Part shown: piece by piece, positions 55,211 to 64,000 of the stretch | How the letters are laid out: every line of letters starts with the position of its first letter | Numbering within the stretch: the stretch's first letter is position 1 | DNA from: Hydrogenophilales bacterium 16-61-112 | Lineage (GTDB): Bacteria > Pseudomonadota > Gammaproteobacteria > Burkholderiales > Thiobacillaceae | Assembly (NCBI GenBank): GCA_002257045.1 | Contig: NCHD01000049.1 | Location: 1 to 64,000 of the forward strand | DNA length: 64,000 nt | Direction of reading: 5' to 3' | Program-made: the position numbers and the translations under genes | Notes under the pieces: model-generated | Told to the model about the DNA's origin: nothing | Seen by the model: only the letters and a program-made list of their open reading frames with translations | Database searches by the model: none

Positions 55211-56371
55211 TCAGGCATCGCGCAGCAGCAGCCCCAGCATCAGCGCAGCCGCCACCAGAATTGCCGCCAGCAGGGTGAAGGCGCTGCCGTAGCCGGCGAC
55301 GCCGACCATGAAGCCGGTGAGCACCGGGCCGATCGACTGGCCGATGTCCATCACGGTGCGCAGCACGCCCATCGACGAGCCGTAACGGCCGTCCTTTGTG
55401 AGGTCGGCGACGAGCGCGGCGGTGGACGAGGTGACGGTGGCGAAGCTGAGGCCGAACAACAGGCTCAGCACCGACAGGCCGAAGACGTTGGGAAAATAGG
55501 GCAGCAGCACGACGCTCGCCGCGCCGAGCAGCAGACCAGGCAGGATGACGCGGCGGCGCCCTACGCGGTCTGACACTTTGCCCATTAGCGGCTTTGCGAA
55601 CACGATGCTGAGGAGCTGCACGCCAAGAATGATGCCGATCTGCCACGCGGGGATGCCGAGCGAGGCGGCGAACAAGGCGAGGAAGGCTTCTATCGCGCCG
55701 AACACCAGGTACTGCGCGGCCTCGACCAGACTTGCCAGCATGATGCCGCGGTCGCCCAGCACGATTTTCAGGTTCGCCCAGAAATGCGGCAATTCTAGTT
55801 TTTTCTTCGGGCGTGGCTCGTGATCACGCAGCAACAGGCCGGCCGCCAGCGCCAGCACGCCGCTGATCGCACAGGCGATAAACACCGCGTCGAAACTTGC
55901 CAGCGAAATCAGGGTGCCGCCGAGAAACGGCGCGATGGAGCGCCCGACAATGGTGACCGAGGAATAGGTGGAGAGCTGCGCCGCGCGGTCGGCGGTGTAG
56001 CGCTCGGCGATGGCCGCGCTCGCCACGGTGCCGAAGATCGCGGTAGCGAAGCCGTGATAGAAGCGCACCGCCATCAGCTGCCAGGCGGTTTCGATCAGCA
56101 GATACAGGAAGGGCGCGGTGGCAAACACGACCAGCGACGCCAGCAGCAGGCGCCGCTGGCCCAGATGGTCGGACAGCGCGCCGGCGGGGTAGCTGACGAG
56201 GATGCCGGGAATCGTCGAGGCCATGACGATCCAGCCGATTTCCGCCGGCGTGGCGTGGAGCGACAGCGCGAACAGCGGCAGCACCGGCGTCTTCGACAGG
56301 GTGGAACTGAAAATGGCCAGCCCACCGATGAACGCAATGAGGATGAAAAAAGAGGGTTGGGCAGGTTTCAT
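55211..56371 (-). CDS. MFS transporter
   Basis: 386 residues from ATG 56371 with 12 predicted membrane segments. The loop 2-3 signature is PAGALSDHLGQRRLLL and the related C-half motif is PLMGKVSDRVGRRRVIL. It resembles drug-type exporters and sugar-related members; substrate is unknown. It is 51 bases upstream of the cysteine-rich gene and may share its transcript. Confidence 0.85.
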   Translation of the reverse strand: MKPAQPSFFILIAFIGGLAIFSSTLSKTPVLPLFALSLHATPAEIGWIVMASTIPGILVSYPAGALSDHLGQRRLLLASLVVFATAPFLYLLIETAWQLMAVRFYHGFATAIFGTVASAAIAERYTADRAAQLSTYSSVTIVGRSIAPFLGGTLISLASFDAVFIACAISGVLALAAGLLLRDHEPRPKKKLELPHFWANLKIVLGDRGIMLASLVEAAQYLVFGAIEAFLALFAASLGIPAWQIGIILGVQLLSIVFAKPLMGKVSDRVGRRRVILPGLLLGAASVVLLPYFPNVFGLSVLSLLFGLSFATVTSSTAALVADLTKDGRYGSSMGVLRTVMDIGQSIGPVLTGFMVGVAGYGSAFTLLAAILVAAALMLGLLLRDA

Positions 56372-56679
56372 CGGTAGCAGGCGTTGGATCTTTGCGGTCG
56401 GGCTTTTCCCACACTGTAGTGCGAAACAGTGGAGTGTGTGCCTGGCGGATAGCGCCATGAGCCTGCGATCGTTTACTGGATGGTGCGCGTTTTAAGTCAG
56501 AACAGAAGAGTGGGCGCATACCCCAAAGCGGGTGAGCTACCGAAATGGCGGCTGGGCTGCATCGGCGAGTATTCTCAGGTACAGTCCGCGCCAGTGCTTT
56601 AAGCGTGTCGGGGCTGCCTTTCGATGCGTGGATAACGCGCATTTTGACATTGGAATCAACGATTTTAAGTGGACGCTCG

Positions 56680-57408
56680 ATGGAGTCACCCCTGCCTGAT
56701 CGCCTCAAGAAAACCCATATTCTGCTGGCGGACGACGATGAGTTTATTCGTCGCGTGGTCCGGCATGTTTTGTTGGGACTGGGTTTTGAACACATCAGGG
56801 AAGTGGAGGATGGCGACGGCGTCAAGACGCTGCTGGGCACCATCCCCTTCGATCTGCTGATCTCCGATGTGCAAATGCCGGGGATCAATGGCGTTGAGCT
56901 ATTGCGCCAGATTCGCTGCGGCCAGACCGATGCCCCAGCGGATCTTCCGGTCATCATCCTGACGTCTTTTTCCAACACGGATGTGTTGACTGCCGCCCTG
57001 AAACTGGATGTGAATGGCTTTCTGGTCAAGCCGATGAAGCCTGCCACGGTTCACGCAAAAATCATTCAGGCACTCGGCGAACGGGTTCCGCTACGCCCCG
57101 CCCAGACTTACGAGGCTGTCGATACGCAGCTTGCCAGTTTGTCCAGCAATCAGCCCTCCAGCCAGCCTGTGGCCAGTATTTCCCGGCCGGTTCCCAAGAT
57201 GGTGGGCCCGGACGACTCTGTTGAGATACATATTCGCGACCTGACTCCCGGCATGGTACTGGCCAGAGCGGTGTATTTGAACGATGGGACATTGCTGCTT
57301 GCCGGCAGCCATGCGTTGGGCAATATCACGATCAACCGCCTTCAAGAAATGCGGGAAGTGCTCAAGGGCGATACGTGTTGGGTGGTGCGGGGCAAGACAT
57401 CCACTTAG
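56680..57408 (+). CDS. Response regulator with unassigned output domain
   Basis: 242 residues from ATG 56680. Receiver domain with acidic pair in LLADDDEF, phospho-Asp in LLISDVQMPG, Thr in VIILTSFS and Lys in FLVKPMKP. After a Ser/Pro-rich linker (about 145-175) a small domain has VEIHIRDLTPGMVLARAVYLNDG, seen elsewhere beside HD-GYP or PilZ-type proteins. No DNA-binding part is visible. Its stop is 9 bases from the stop of the hybrid kinase gene on the other strand, so the two may form a pair. Confidence 0.82.
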   Translation: MESPLPDRLKKTHILLADDDEFIRRVVRHVLLGLGFEHIREVEDGDGVKTLLGTIPFDLLISDVQMPGINGVELLRQIRCGQTDAPADLPVIILTSFSNTDVLTAALKLDVNGFLVKPMKPATVHAKIIQALGERVPLRPAQTYEAVDTQLASLSSNQPSSQPVASISRPVPKMVGPDDSVEIHIRDLTPGMVLARAVYLNDGTLLLAGSHALGNITINRLQEMREVLKGDTCWVVRGKTST

Positions 57409-57417
57409 CACCCCTGT

Positions 57418-60400
57418 TTATCCCGCTATCGATTGTGAATAGCGGGTGATCCAGCTGCGAACCTCGGAAAAGAGCGCTGGAAATGCGTGCATCTGGGTAT
57501 CAATGTCAGACATGTCAGCCATCTTGCCCGCTTGTTCCAGAGCCAGACAGCAATCCGCCAAGGCGTGTGCACCGACCGTGCGGGCCGATGATTTCAGACG
57601 ATGCGCCAGCCGCCCGATGTCTTCGCTGTTGCCATCCTGATAGGCCTGCTGCATCTCGGCTACGGTGGGCTCCCCGGTGCGCAGAAAATCCCGGTAAAAA
57701 TCAGCCAGCATGGCCGGGTCGTCCATGCCCAGCACCTCGATCAGGGACTGCACATCCACTACTGCCGTGTCATCGTCTGAGTCGGTTTCAACCGATGGTT
57801 CGGGTCGTGATACCCCGGCGGGTTCGGCGAGTTCGCCTGCCCCGGCTGTGGTGGCCACAGGCATCCACTTGAGTATTTTCTCCCTGAGCAGTTCCAGCTG
57901 GATGGGTTTGCTGAGGTAATCATCCATCCCGGCTTCAAGGCATTGTTTGTCGGTTCCTTTCAGGGCATCCGCCGTGACCGCAACGATAGGCAGGTGCTGA
58001 CCGTCACCTTCTGCAATGCGAATGGCGCGTGACAGTTCATAGCCGTCCATTTCAGGCATATGACAGTCTGTCAGCAACAGGCCATAACGGCCGCCCCGCC
58101 ATTTCTCCAGGGCAATTCGCCCATTTCCGGCAATCTCGGCTGCGTAGCCCAGCACGCCCAGCTGGTGCAGCAAAACCTTCTGGTTCGTTTCGTTGTCTTC
58201 CGCGATCAGAATCAGTTGCCCATGCGCCTCGGCTTCGTCTACCGTCATCGGTGTGCGGCGGGTTTCGGCTGCTTGCGCGGGGTGTTCCGCTTCGAGGGGA
58301 ATGCGACCCGAAGCGGCGGCAACAGCGAGGAGAAAATTTCCCCGATGCAGCACATCCAGATCGATTGCCAGATCGTCGGCGCCATTGGGACGGGGATAGC
58401 GCCGCTGGCCGCGCTCCATGAAAACGAAGCGGACCGGGATGCCGGGTAAATCTTCGACGACACACTTTCTCATCAGCTGTCTAATACGTTCGTCGCCCAT
58501 TGTGTCGATGACGATGACCTGTACCGCATGGCTGGCAGCCAGTTCTTGCACCCGGAGTGACAAGGCTTCCGAGTCCGGAACGGGCCAGACCGCTGCACCT
58601 GCATGGGTCAGATAACGCGCAAGGAAACCGGCAACGGCCTGGTCGGGACATAACAGGGGAACGGACAATCCCGTCAGGTCGTATCGAGGCTGTTCCTGTT
58701 CCCGGGGAACGGTTTCAAGCTCCAGGAACACGCTGAAAATGGAACCTTTTCCTTCAGTACTCTGGAATTCTATTTGCCCGCCCATCATGTCGGCCAGACG
58801 CCGGCAAATGGTGAGCCCCAGACCGGTGCCGCCATATCGCCGCGTCGTGGAACTCTCGGCCTGGCTAAACGGGCGGAAGAGTTTGGTTTGCCCCTCAGGG
58901 CTGATTCCGATCCCGTTATCGGCAACCTGCATTTCAACGCGGATGCGCCCGGGCACCGGGGATGGCCCGGCTTCAATCCGCATCTCGACGCGCCCGGTCA
59001 CTGCGGCGTCGTTGCCGGTGAATTTGGCCGCGTTGCCCCCCAGGTTGAACAAAATCTGGCGCAGGCGAACGGGGTCGCCGTAGACCCCGGGCAGGGCGGG
59101 GTCGCAATAGATGAACAGTTGAATTTTTTTCCGTGCCGCGAGCGGGTACAGGGTATCGCCTACCCCTTCGAGAACGGCGCTCAGATCGACCGGAAGATGC
59201 TCGATCTCGAGGCGTCCGGCTTCGATTTTCGAGAAATCAAGAATGTCGTCAATGATGCCCAGCAGTCCGAAAGCGGATTCGCGTATGGTCTTGATGATAT
59301 CTTTCTGCTCGCCATTCAGCGGGGTGTGGCCCAACACATCGATCATGCCGACTACGCCATTCATCGGTGTGCGGATTTCATGGCTCATTGCAGCGAGAAA
59401 TGAAGATTTTGCCTGGTTGGCAATTTCTGCATTTTCCTTGGCATTGCGCAGCGCGATCTCGGTGTCTTTTTCGGCTGTCACATCGAAATTGAGTCCATAG
59501 GCTGCGAGCGGCGCATCCTCCTGATCCCGTTCGATATTGGCTGTCACGTGTAGATGCCGTAAGGTTTGGTCGGGACGGACGATGCGATAGTCCCAGACGA
59601 AATGGCTGGTTTGCTCGTCACTCATGGCGTCCATCAGTGCGCCCTGGGTCCACGGAAAATCATCCGGATGGATCAGGTTTGTCCAGTCTGCATAGCGGCC
59701 GCCAAATGTATCTTTGTCGAGGCCCAGCATGGCCATGGCATGATCGTCAAACGTGAGGGTGCCCGACGCAAAATCCAGGTACCAGTAGCCCGCGCCCGCG
59801 CCGAGGAGCGAAAGCTCGATGACTCGTTCTTTCTGTTTCAATTCGGCAAGGGTCTGTTCGGCATGATCCCGGGCCTGGCTCAGATCTGACTCAGCCAGAA
59901 GCCGACGGGTGATGTCGTGTAGCGAGCAGACGACATGATCCTTGGCTTGAGGGATCGCACTGATGGTGAGGTGAATTGGGAAATGCGTGCCATCTGACCG
60001 ACGGGCATCCATTTGTGCTGTCAATGGCGTGACGGACGGGTTGGGTGTTTCAAGGATGTTGTGCAATAAATTCGCAATCTGGCTGCGGCCCTGCTCGGAA
60101 ACGAGCATGCTGATGTCCTGGTTCAGCAGGCTGGTGCTGTCATGGCCAAACAGTCTGACTGCGGCATGGTTGATGGATACGATGCGGGCCTGGCGATCCA
60201 GGACCACAATGCTTTCCGCAACAGCGTTGATGATGGATTCGCACCGTTGTTCGGAGGCGAGCATCAGGTTGACCCGGGAGAGGTAAAGCCAAATAAGCGC
60301 AGTCCAAATCCCGACGCTGAGCAAAATGCCAGCCACGCGATAGAGCGGGTCAAGTGGCATCGCGATGCAGGCAAGGAACAGTCCGCAAGCGGCGCTGGCC

Positions 60401-60477
60401 AATACCAGGATGCCAGGCAGTCTGGCCGGGCTCACTGAATAGCGTTCGTTGTCGCCAGCTCTATGCATATCGGGCAC
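57418..60477 (-). CDS. Hybrid sensor histidine kinase (PAS, HK, REC, Hpt)
   Basis: 1,019 residues. Two membrane helices (about 25-65) come first, then two PAS domains (about 80-340), the HisKA site [16 protein letters not shown], the ATPase with [13 protein letters not shown] and [15 protein letters not shown], a degenerate receiver ([13 protein letters not shown]), a standard receiver with phospho-Asp in [13 protein letters not shown], and an Hpt domain with His in [14 protein letters not shown]. All relay steps can occur in one protein. The facing response regulator gene is the likely target or a parallel output. A second start codon four codons in is possible. Confidence 0.9.
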   Translation of the reverse strand: MPDMHRAGDNERYSVSPARLPGILVLASAACGLFLACIAMPLDPLYRVAGILLSVGIWTALIWLYLSRVNLMLASEQRCESIINAVAESIVVLDRQARIVSINHAAVRLFGHDSTSLLNQDISMLVSEQGRSQIANLLHNILETPNPSVTPLTAQMDARRSDGTHFPIHLTISAIPQAKDHVVCSLHDITRRLLAESDLSQARDHAEQTLAELKQKERVIELSLLGAGAGYWYLDFASGTLTFDDHAMAMLGLDKDTFGGRYADWTNLIHPDDFPWTQGALMDAMSDEQTSHFVWDYRIVRPDQTLRHLHVTANIERDQEDAPLAAYGLNFDVTAEKDTEIALRNAKENAEIANQAKSSFLAAMSHEIRTPMNGVVGMIDVLGHTPLNGEQKDIIKTIRESAFGLLGIIDDILDFSKIEAGRLEIEHLPVDLSAVLEGVGDTLYPLAARKKIQLFIYCDPALPGVYGDPVRLRQILFNLGGNAAKFTGNDAAVTGRVEMRIEAGPSPVPGRIRVEMQVADNGIGISPEGQTKLFRPFSQAESSTTRRYGGTGLGLTICRRLADMMGGQIEFQSTEGKGSIFSVFLELETVPREQEQPRYDLTGLSVPLLCPDQAVAGFLARYLTHAGAAVWPVPDSEALSLRVQELAASHAVQVIVIDTMGDERIRQLMRKCVVEDLPGIPVRFVFMERGQRRYPRPNGADDLAIDLDVLHRGNFLLAVAAASGRIPLEAEHPAQAAETRRTPMTVDEAEAHGQLILIAEDNETNQKVLLHQLGVLGYAAEIAGNGRIALEKWRGGRYGLLLTDCHMPEMDGYELSRAIRIAEGDGQHLPIVAVTADALKGTDKQCLEAGMDDYLSKPIQLELLREKILKWMPVATTAGAGELAEPAGVSRPEPSVETDSDDDTAVVDVQSLIEVLGMDDPAMLADFYRDFLRTGEPTVAEMQQAYQDGNSEDIGRLAHRLKSSARTVGAHALADCCLALEQAGKMADMSDIDTQMHAFPALFSEVRSWITRYSQSIAG

Positions 60478-60651
60478 TTTGAAGATGCCGATGGGCCGGC
60501 GGAATCACTGTCATGCGGGGGCAGTATACGGGCCGCAACAACGGCCTTCAATTTTGCTGCAATACGATGATAGTGCTGTTGCTTCAGTTGCCAGCAATGG
60601 GTAGAAGGAGATGCGTCGGCTGTCTTCAGTTTTCAGTGGAGTCATGTGCGA

Positions 60652-61758
60652 ATGAAACTACCCGCCAAGCATTCGCTGACCCTGTTTGGCGCTTTTGACC
60701 GCCACAACTTTGGCGACCTGCTGTTTCCGCATGTGATGACCGCGCTGTCACCACGGCGGTCGTTCGGGTTCGCCGGACTGGCCGCGCGCGACCATCGCCC
60801 GCCAGTCTGATCCATGCAGGCGGTGAGTTGCTGACCTGTAGTGCATGGCAGGCCGCGGTGATATTGCTCGACCCGGCCGATGCCGCATCGGCCATCGCGC
60901 GCTACGACGGCGATCCGGTTGCTGCAGCCGAGTGGGCCGCCCGGCAGCTTGGCATGTCACGGGCCATTCCGTATGTGGTGGGGCGTGATGTGCTTGCATT
61001 ATCAGGACGGCGGATATTCAACGCCGTGGGCGGAGTGGAGTGGCCATATCTGACTGCTGCCCAGCGTGTGCGATCACGTCACGCAGGAAGCGTTGCGGGC
61101 AGAAGGACTCGATTTTCCGCTGTGCCCCGACCCGGCTGTGATGGTGGCGGAATGTTTCGGCGATGTGATCGGGCAACACCTGCAGCAGGGCGCGGTATAC
61201 GCCATGCGGGATGCGTTTCCACGAGGCTAACTGGCGTGCCAGTTCAGTGCGGATTTCGCTGACGACGCCAGCCTCGATGCCCAGGCGCAGGGCTTGTCGC
61301 GGGCGGCAGCCGCAACCGGATTGGGCTGGCGCCATTCCGGGTCGGTGCGCGCCGTGGCACGACGATTCCGCGCTGGTTGAAAGCTGCTGCGCCGGCTGCC
61401 GTCCGGCTCGGCGCCTCTTTTTCCATCCCTGCATCTGTGGGACATCTGCGCCCTCATCGCCTCCAGTAGCGGCGTGGTTGGCAGCAGCCTGCACGGCCGC
61501 ATCGTCGCGCTGGCCCAGGGCTTGCCGCGGGCCAGCCTGATTCCGCCCCAGCAGGGTTTGCATCCCGATAAACGAACAGCCTTTGCCGAAACCTGGGAGC
61601 CAGCATCGGTACCGCGCTGCGTGGCCGCCAGCCAGATCGAGCGTGCCGTGATGCAGACGCTGGCTGTGCCCGCCGGCGTGTTGCAGGAAAACGCAGCCTG
61701 CTTGCGCGAGCGCTACCGGCAAAGTCAGGCGCAATGGGCCGGCCTGCACACGCCATGA
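60652..61758 (+). pseudogene. Polysaccharide pyruvyltransferase-like gene, decayed
   Basis: Pieces of one protein can be followed through at least four frame changes: SLTLFGAFDRHNFGDLLFPH from 60652, LIHAGGELLTCSAWQAAV from about 60815, IFNAVGGVEWPYLTAAQ to 61070, LCPDPAVMVAECFGDVIG, and at the end LFPSLHLWDICALIASSSGV with SSLHGRIVALAQGLPRASLI to a stop at 61758. The motif FGDLLFP and SSLHGRI are typical of the pyruvyltransferase fold (CsaB/EpsO). Between pieces, short stretches appear lost. The activity, adding pyruvate ketal groups to surface sugars, is presumably gone. Confidence 0.7.
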
Positions 61759-61822
61759 ATCAGATCGACCAAGCGGTCTTGCGCAATAATCTACGGTCCC
61801 TACACAGGCCTGAACCCACACC

Positions 61823-64000
61823 ATGCCGATTGCTGCACTGCTCCCCGCCGACCTGCGCCTGACCATCGATCCCGCTTCACTGGGGTTTGCCGATACCTCT
61901 GAATTGCAGCAGGAACCGTTGCCGTGGATCGGCCAGGAACGCGCCCAGGCGGCTGCGCGTTTCGGCCTGGGGATGGATCAGCCCAACTACAACCTGTTTG
62001 TGCTGGGCGAGGTCGGCAGCGGCCGCTCGTCGCTGCTCAAGCAGGCGATGCGCGAGGTGGCCGCGAGTAAACGGGTGCCCCCTGATCTCTGTTATCTGCA
62101 TAACTTCGACTCGCCAGAACAGCCGCTGGCACTGCGCCTGCCGGCCGGCGAAGGGCGGTTGCTGCGCCAGTTGCTGGCGCATGCGGTGAAAACGCTGCAA
62201 GCAGAAATTCCGCAGCGGCTGGAAGGGCAGGACTACAAGGCCGAGAGCGAGCGTATCGAGCAAGCCTGGAAAGACGATGTCGCGGGCCACTATGCCAAGC
62301 TGACGGCGTTTGCCGAGGCCCGCAGCTTTTCGCTGCATCGCGACGCCGGGCGCATGGTGTTCACCCTCACCGGCAAAAAAGTACAGGCACTCACCGAGGA
62401 CGAGGTGCTGGCACTGCCGAAAGCGCGCCGGACCGAGGTGGAGCAGGCCGAGCAGGAACTGCGCGCCGAGATCACCCGCTACATCGAAAAAACCCAGCCG
62501 CTGGAGCGCGCAATGAACGAGGCGCTGGCGGCGCTGCGGCGGCAGGTGGTGAAGCCGCTGCAGGAGCGCGAAAAACAGGTGATCCGCGCCGGGTTGAAAA
62601 AGCAGATCAAGGACGCAGCCAAGCTCAACGCCTGGCTCGATGCAATTGGCCAGGATGTGTTCGACAACCTGGATCTTTTTCACGGTGGAGATGAGGTGGA
62701 CGGCCAGCAGGAGGCTCTGCAGAGCGTGCTGGCGCGCTACCGCGTCAATCTGGTGGTGGACAACAGTAGCCTCACTGGCGCGCCGGTGATCGTTGAGGAT
62801 AATCCCCTGTTCCGCGCCTTGTTCGGCAGCATCGAGTACCAGTCCGAAAATGACGTGCTGGTGACCGATTTTTCACGCATCCGCGCGGGCAGCTTGCTGC
62901 AGGCGCACGGTGGCTTTCTGATGCTGCATCTGCGCGACGTGCTGGCCGATCCGCTGGTGTGGGAAAAGCTGCGGCGCTTCCTGCGCAGCGGCAGGCTGCA
63001 GGTCGAGGAGCCGGGCGTGGCGTTTTCGCCCATCGCGGCGGTCTCGCTGGTGCCGGAGGCGGTCGACGTCGAGGTCAAGCTGGTGCTGGTCGGTTCACGC
63101 GAGCAGTATTACCTGCTGCAGGAAGCCGCGCCGGAAATCGCCCGTTATTTTCGTGCCAAGGTGGACTTTGCCGACACTTTTGTGGCCAGCGCGGAGACGC
63201 ATCGCGCCTCGTCGATTTTTGTCGCGCATGCCTGCCGGGAACATGGCCTGCCGCACTTTACCGCGGCGGCGGTGGCGCGCCTGCTTGAGGAATCGCACCG
63301 CGAGGCGGGCGATCAGACGCGTGAAAGCGCGGTCTTTGCCCGTACCGAAGCGCTGGTGATGGAGAGTGCCGCCATTTGCCAGGCGCGCGGATTCGATCGG
63401 GTGACTGCAGCCGATGTCGAGGCCGCGCTGCAGGCGCACGCCGCGCGTCACGATTACCCGGAGCAACAGCTGCATGAAGACATCGCCAACGGCGATCTGA
63501 TGATCGCCTTGCAGGGCGAGCGCGTCGGGCAGATCAACGGCCTCACCCAGATCGACCTCGGCGATTATCGTTTCGGCCTGCCAGTGCGGCTGACCGCCCA
63601 TACCTACGCGGGCGAAGACGGCCTGCTCAATATCGAGCGCGAGGTGGAACTGTCGGGCCCGATCCACGACAAGGGCGTGTTCATCCTGCAGAACTATCTG
63701 GCAGCGCTGTTTGCCCACCTCGCACCGCTGTCGCTCAATGCGTCGATCGTGTTCGAGCAGCAATACCATGGCGTGGAAGGCGATTCTGCTTCGTGCGCCG
63801 AACTCTATGTCGTGTTGTCGGCCTTGTCAGGCCTGCCGCTCAAGCAGGGCATTGCCGTGACCGGCGCAGTCAACCAGCACGGCGAAGTGCTGCCAGTGGG
63901 CGGACTCAACGAAAAAATTGAAGGTTGGTTCCGCGTCTGCGAGAACGCCGGGCTGGACGGCAGCCACGGCGTGCTGATTCCGCGACGCAATCAGCGCCAT
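61823..64000 (+). CDS. Lon-type ATP-dependent protease, 5' part
   Basis: The frame starts at ATG 61823 (MPIAALLPADLRLTIDPAS) and stays open to the end of the window, giving 726 residues of an incomplete protein. An AAA+ part has Walker A in LFVLGEVGSGRSSLLKQ, split from the rest by a long coiled insertion (about residues 130-280) as in the YcbZ/LonB-like group. The proteolytic domain begins near residue 590; the catalytic Ser is in HGVEGDSASCAELY and the Lys partner in PLKQGIAVTGAVN. It would degrade selected proteins in the cytoplasm. Confidence 0.9.
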   Translation, partial: MPIAALLPADLRLTIDPASLGFADTSELQQEPLPWIGQERAQAAARFGLGMDQPNYNLFVLGEVGSGRSSLLKQAMREVAASKRVPPDLCYLHNFDSPEQPLALRLPAGEGRLLRQLLAHAVKTLQAEIPQRLEGQDYKAESERIEQAWKDDVAGHYAKLTAFAEARSFSLHRDAGRMVFTLTGKKVQALTEDEVLALPKARRTEVEQAEQELRAEITRYIEKTQPLERAMNEALAALRRQVVKPLQEREKQVIRAGLKKQIKDAAKLNAWLDAIGQDVFDNLDLFHGGDEVDGQQEALQSVLARYRVNLVVDNSSLTGAPVIVEDNPLFRALFGSIEYQSENDVLVTDFSRIRAGSLLQAHGGFLMLHLRDVLADPLVWEKLRRFLRSGRLQVEEPGVAFSPIAAVSLVPEAVDVEVKLVLVGSREQYYLLQEAAPEIARYFRAKVDFADTFVASAETHRASSIFVAHACREHGLPHFTAAAVARLLEESHREAGDQTRESAVFARTEALVMESAAICQARGFDRVTAADVEAALQAHAARHDYPEQQLHEDIANGDLMIALQGERVGQINGLTQIDLGDYRFGLPVRLTAHTYAGEDGLLNIEREVELSGPIHDKGVFILQNYLAALFAHLAPLSLNASIVFEQQYHGVEGDSASCAELYVVLSALSGLPLKQGIAVTGAVNQHGEVLPVGGLNEKIEGWFRVCENAGLDGSHGVLIPRRNQRH

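Overview
The window looks like a GC-rich chromosome fragment of a sulfur-oxidising betaproteobacterium, most likely Thiobacillus-like. The evidence is a thiocyanate dehydrogenase next to SoxX/SoxA/SoxK-type genes, type IV pilin with its own oligosaccharyltransferase, NtrC/sigma54-type nitrogen promoters, an Anbu peptidase and glutathione-dependent formaldehyde oxidation. Taxonomy is inferred from gene content only.

Layout. 1-4645: a periplasmic thiocyanate/sulfur cluster (thioredoxin-like end, Tat-exported copper thiocyanate dehydrogenase, small periplasmic protein, pentapeptide-repeat protein, soxX, soxA, soxK-like). 4870-6197: small hypothetical genes, YggU and YkgJ types. 6539-12109: tripartite RND efflux system with a broken pump gene. 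12110-15820: YqaA-like membrane protein and SWIM/SNF2 helicase. 15850-19183: divergent metR/metE. 19184-26051: a nitrogen-regulated run with two sigma54 promoters, nasT, an ANTAR-type leader with terminator, nrtA-nrtB-nrtD, two uncharacterised genes and anbu. 26142-27661: decaying toxin-antitoxin island (RHH, orphan brnA, intact brnTA). 27825-29941: RpoN-dependent pilin and O-oligosaccharyltransferase. 30065-35136: pyruvate dehydrogenase genes with an E2-E3 fusion. 35235-37335: pepA (broken) and a RluA-type gene. 37340-42070: a translationally coupled three-gene cassette (ThDP enzyme, glycosyltransferase-like protein, CapK/PaaK-like ligase). 42213-46633: formaldehyde/electrophile detoxification genes. 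46729-49477: tal (broken), aroC, GFA protein. 49498-51072: defective IS110 element. 51073-60477: phospholipase D-like protein, adenylate cyclase, membrane and cysteine-rich proteins, MFS transporter, response regulator and hybrid kinase. 60652-64000: decayed pyruvyltransferase and the start of a Lon-type protease.

How it fits together. Thiocyanate dehydrogenase should release cyanate and sulfur in the periplasm, and the adjacent Sox carrier-loading proteins could take up the sulfur. The nitrate/cyanate-type ABC transporter 16 kb away carries signs of control by nitrogen status (NtrC, sigma54) and by NasT antitermination, with anbu probably co-transcribed.

Caution. Several conserved genes (RND pump, E2-E3, pepA, tal, pyruvyltransferase, possibly soxX) appear to lack a short internal or terminal stretch, often shifting frame. 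This could be real decay or an assembly or consensus fault, and raw reads are needed to tell. I see no rRNA, tRNA, CRISPR array or prophage.
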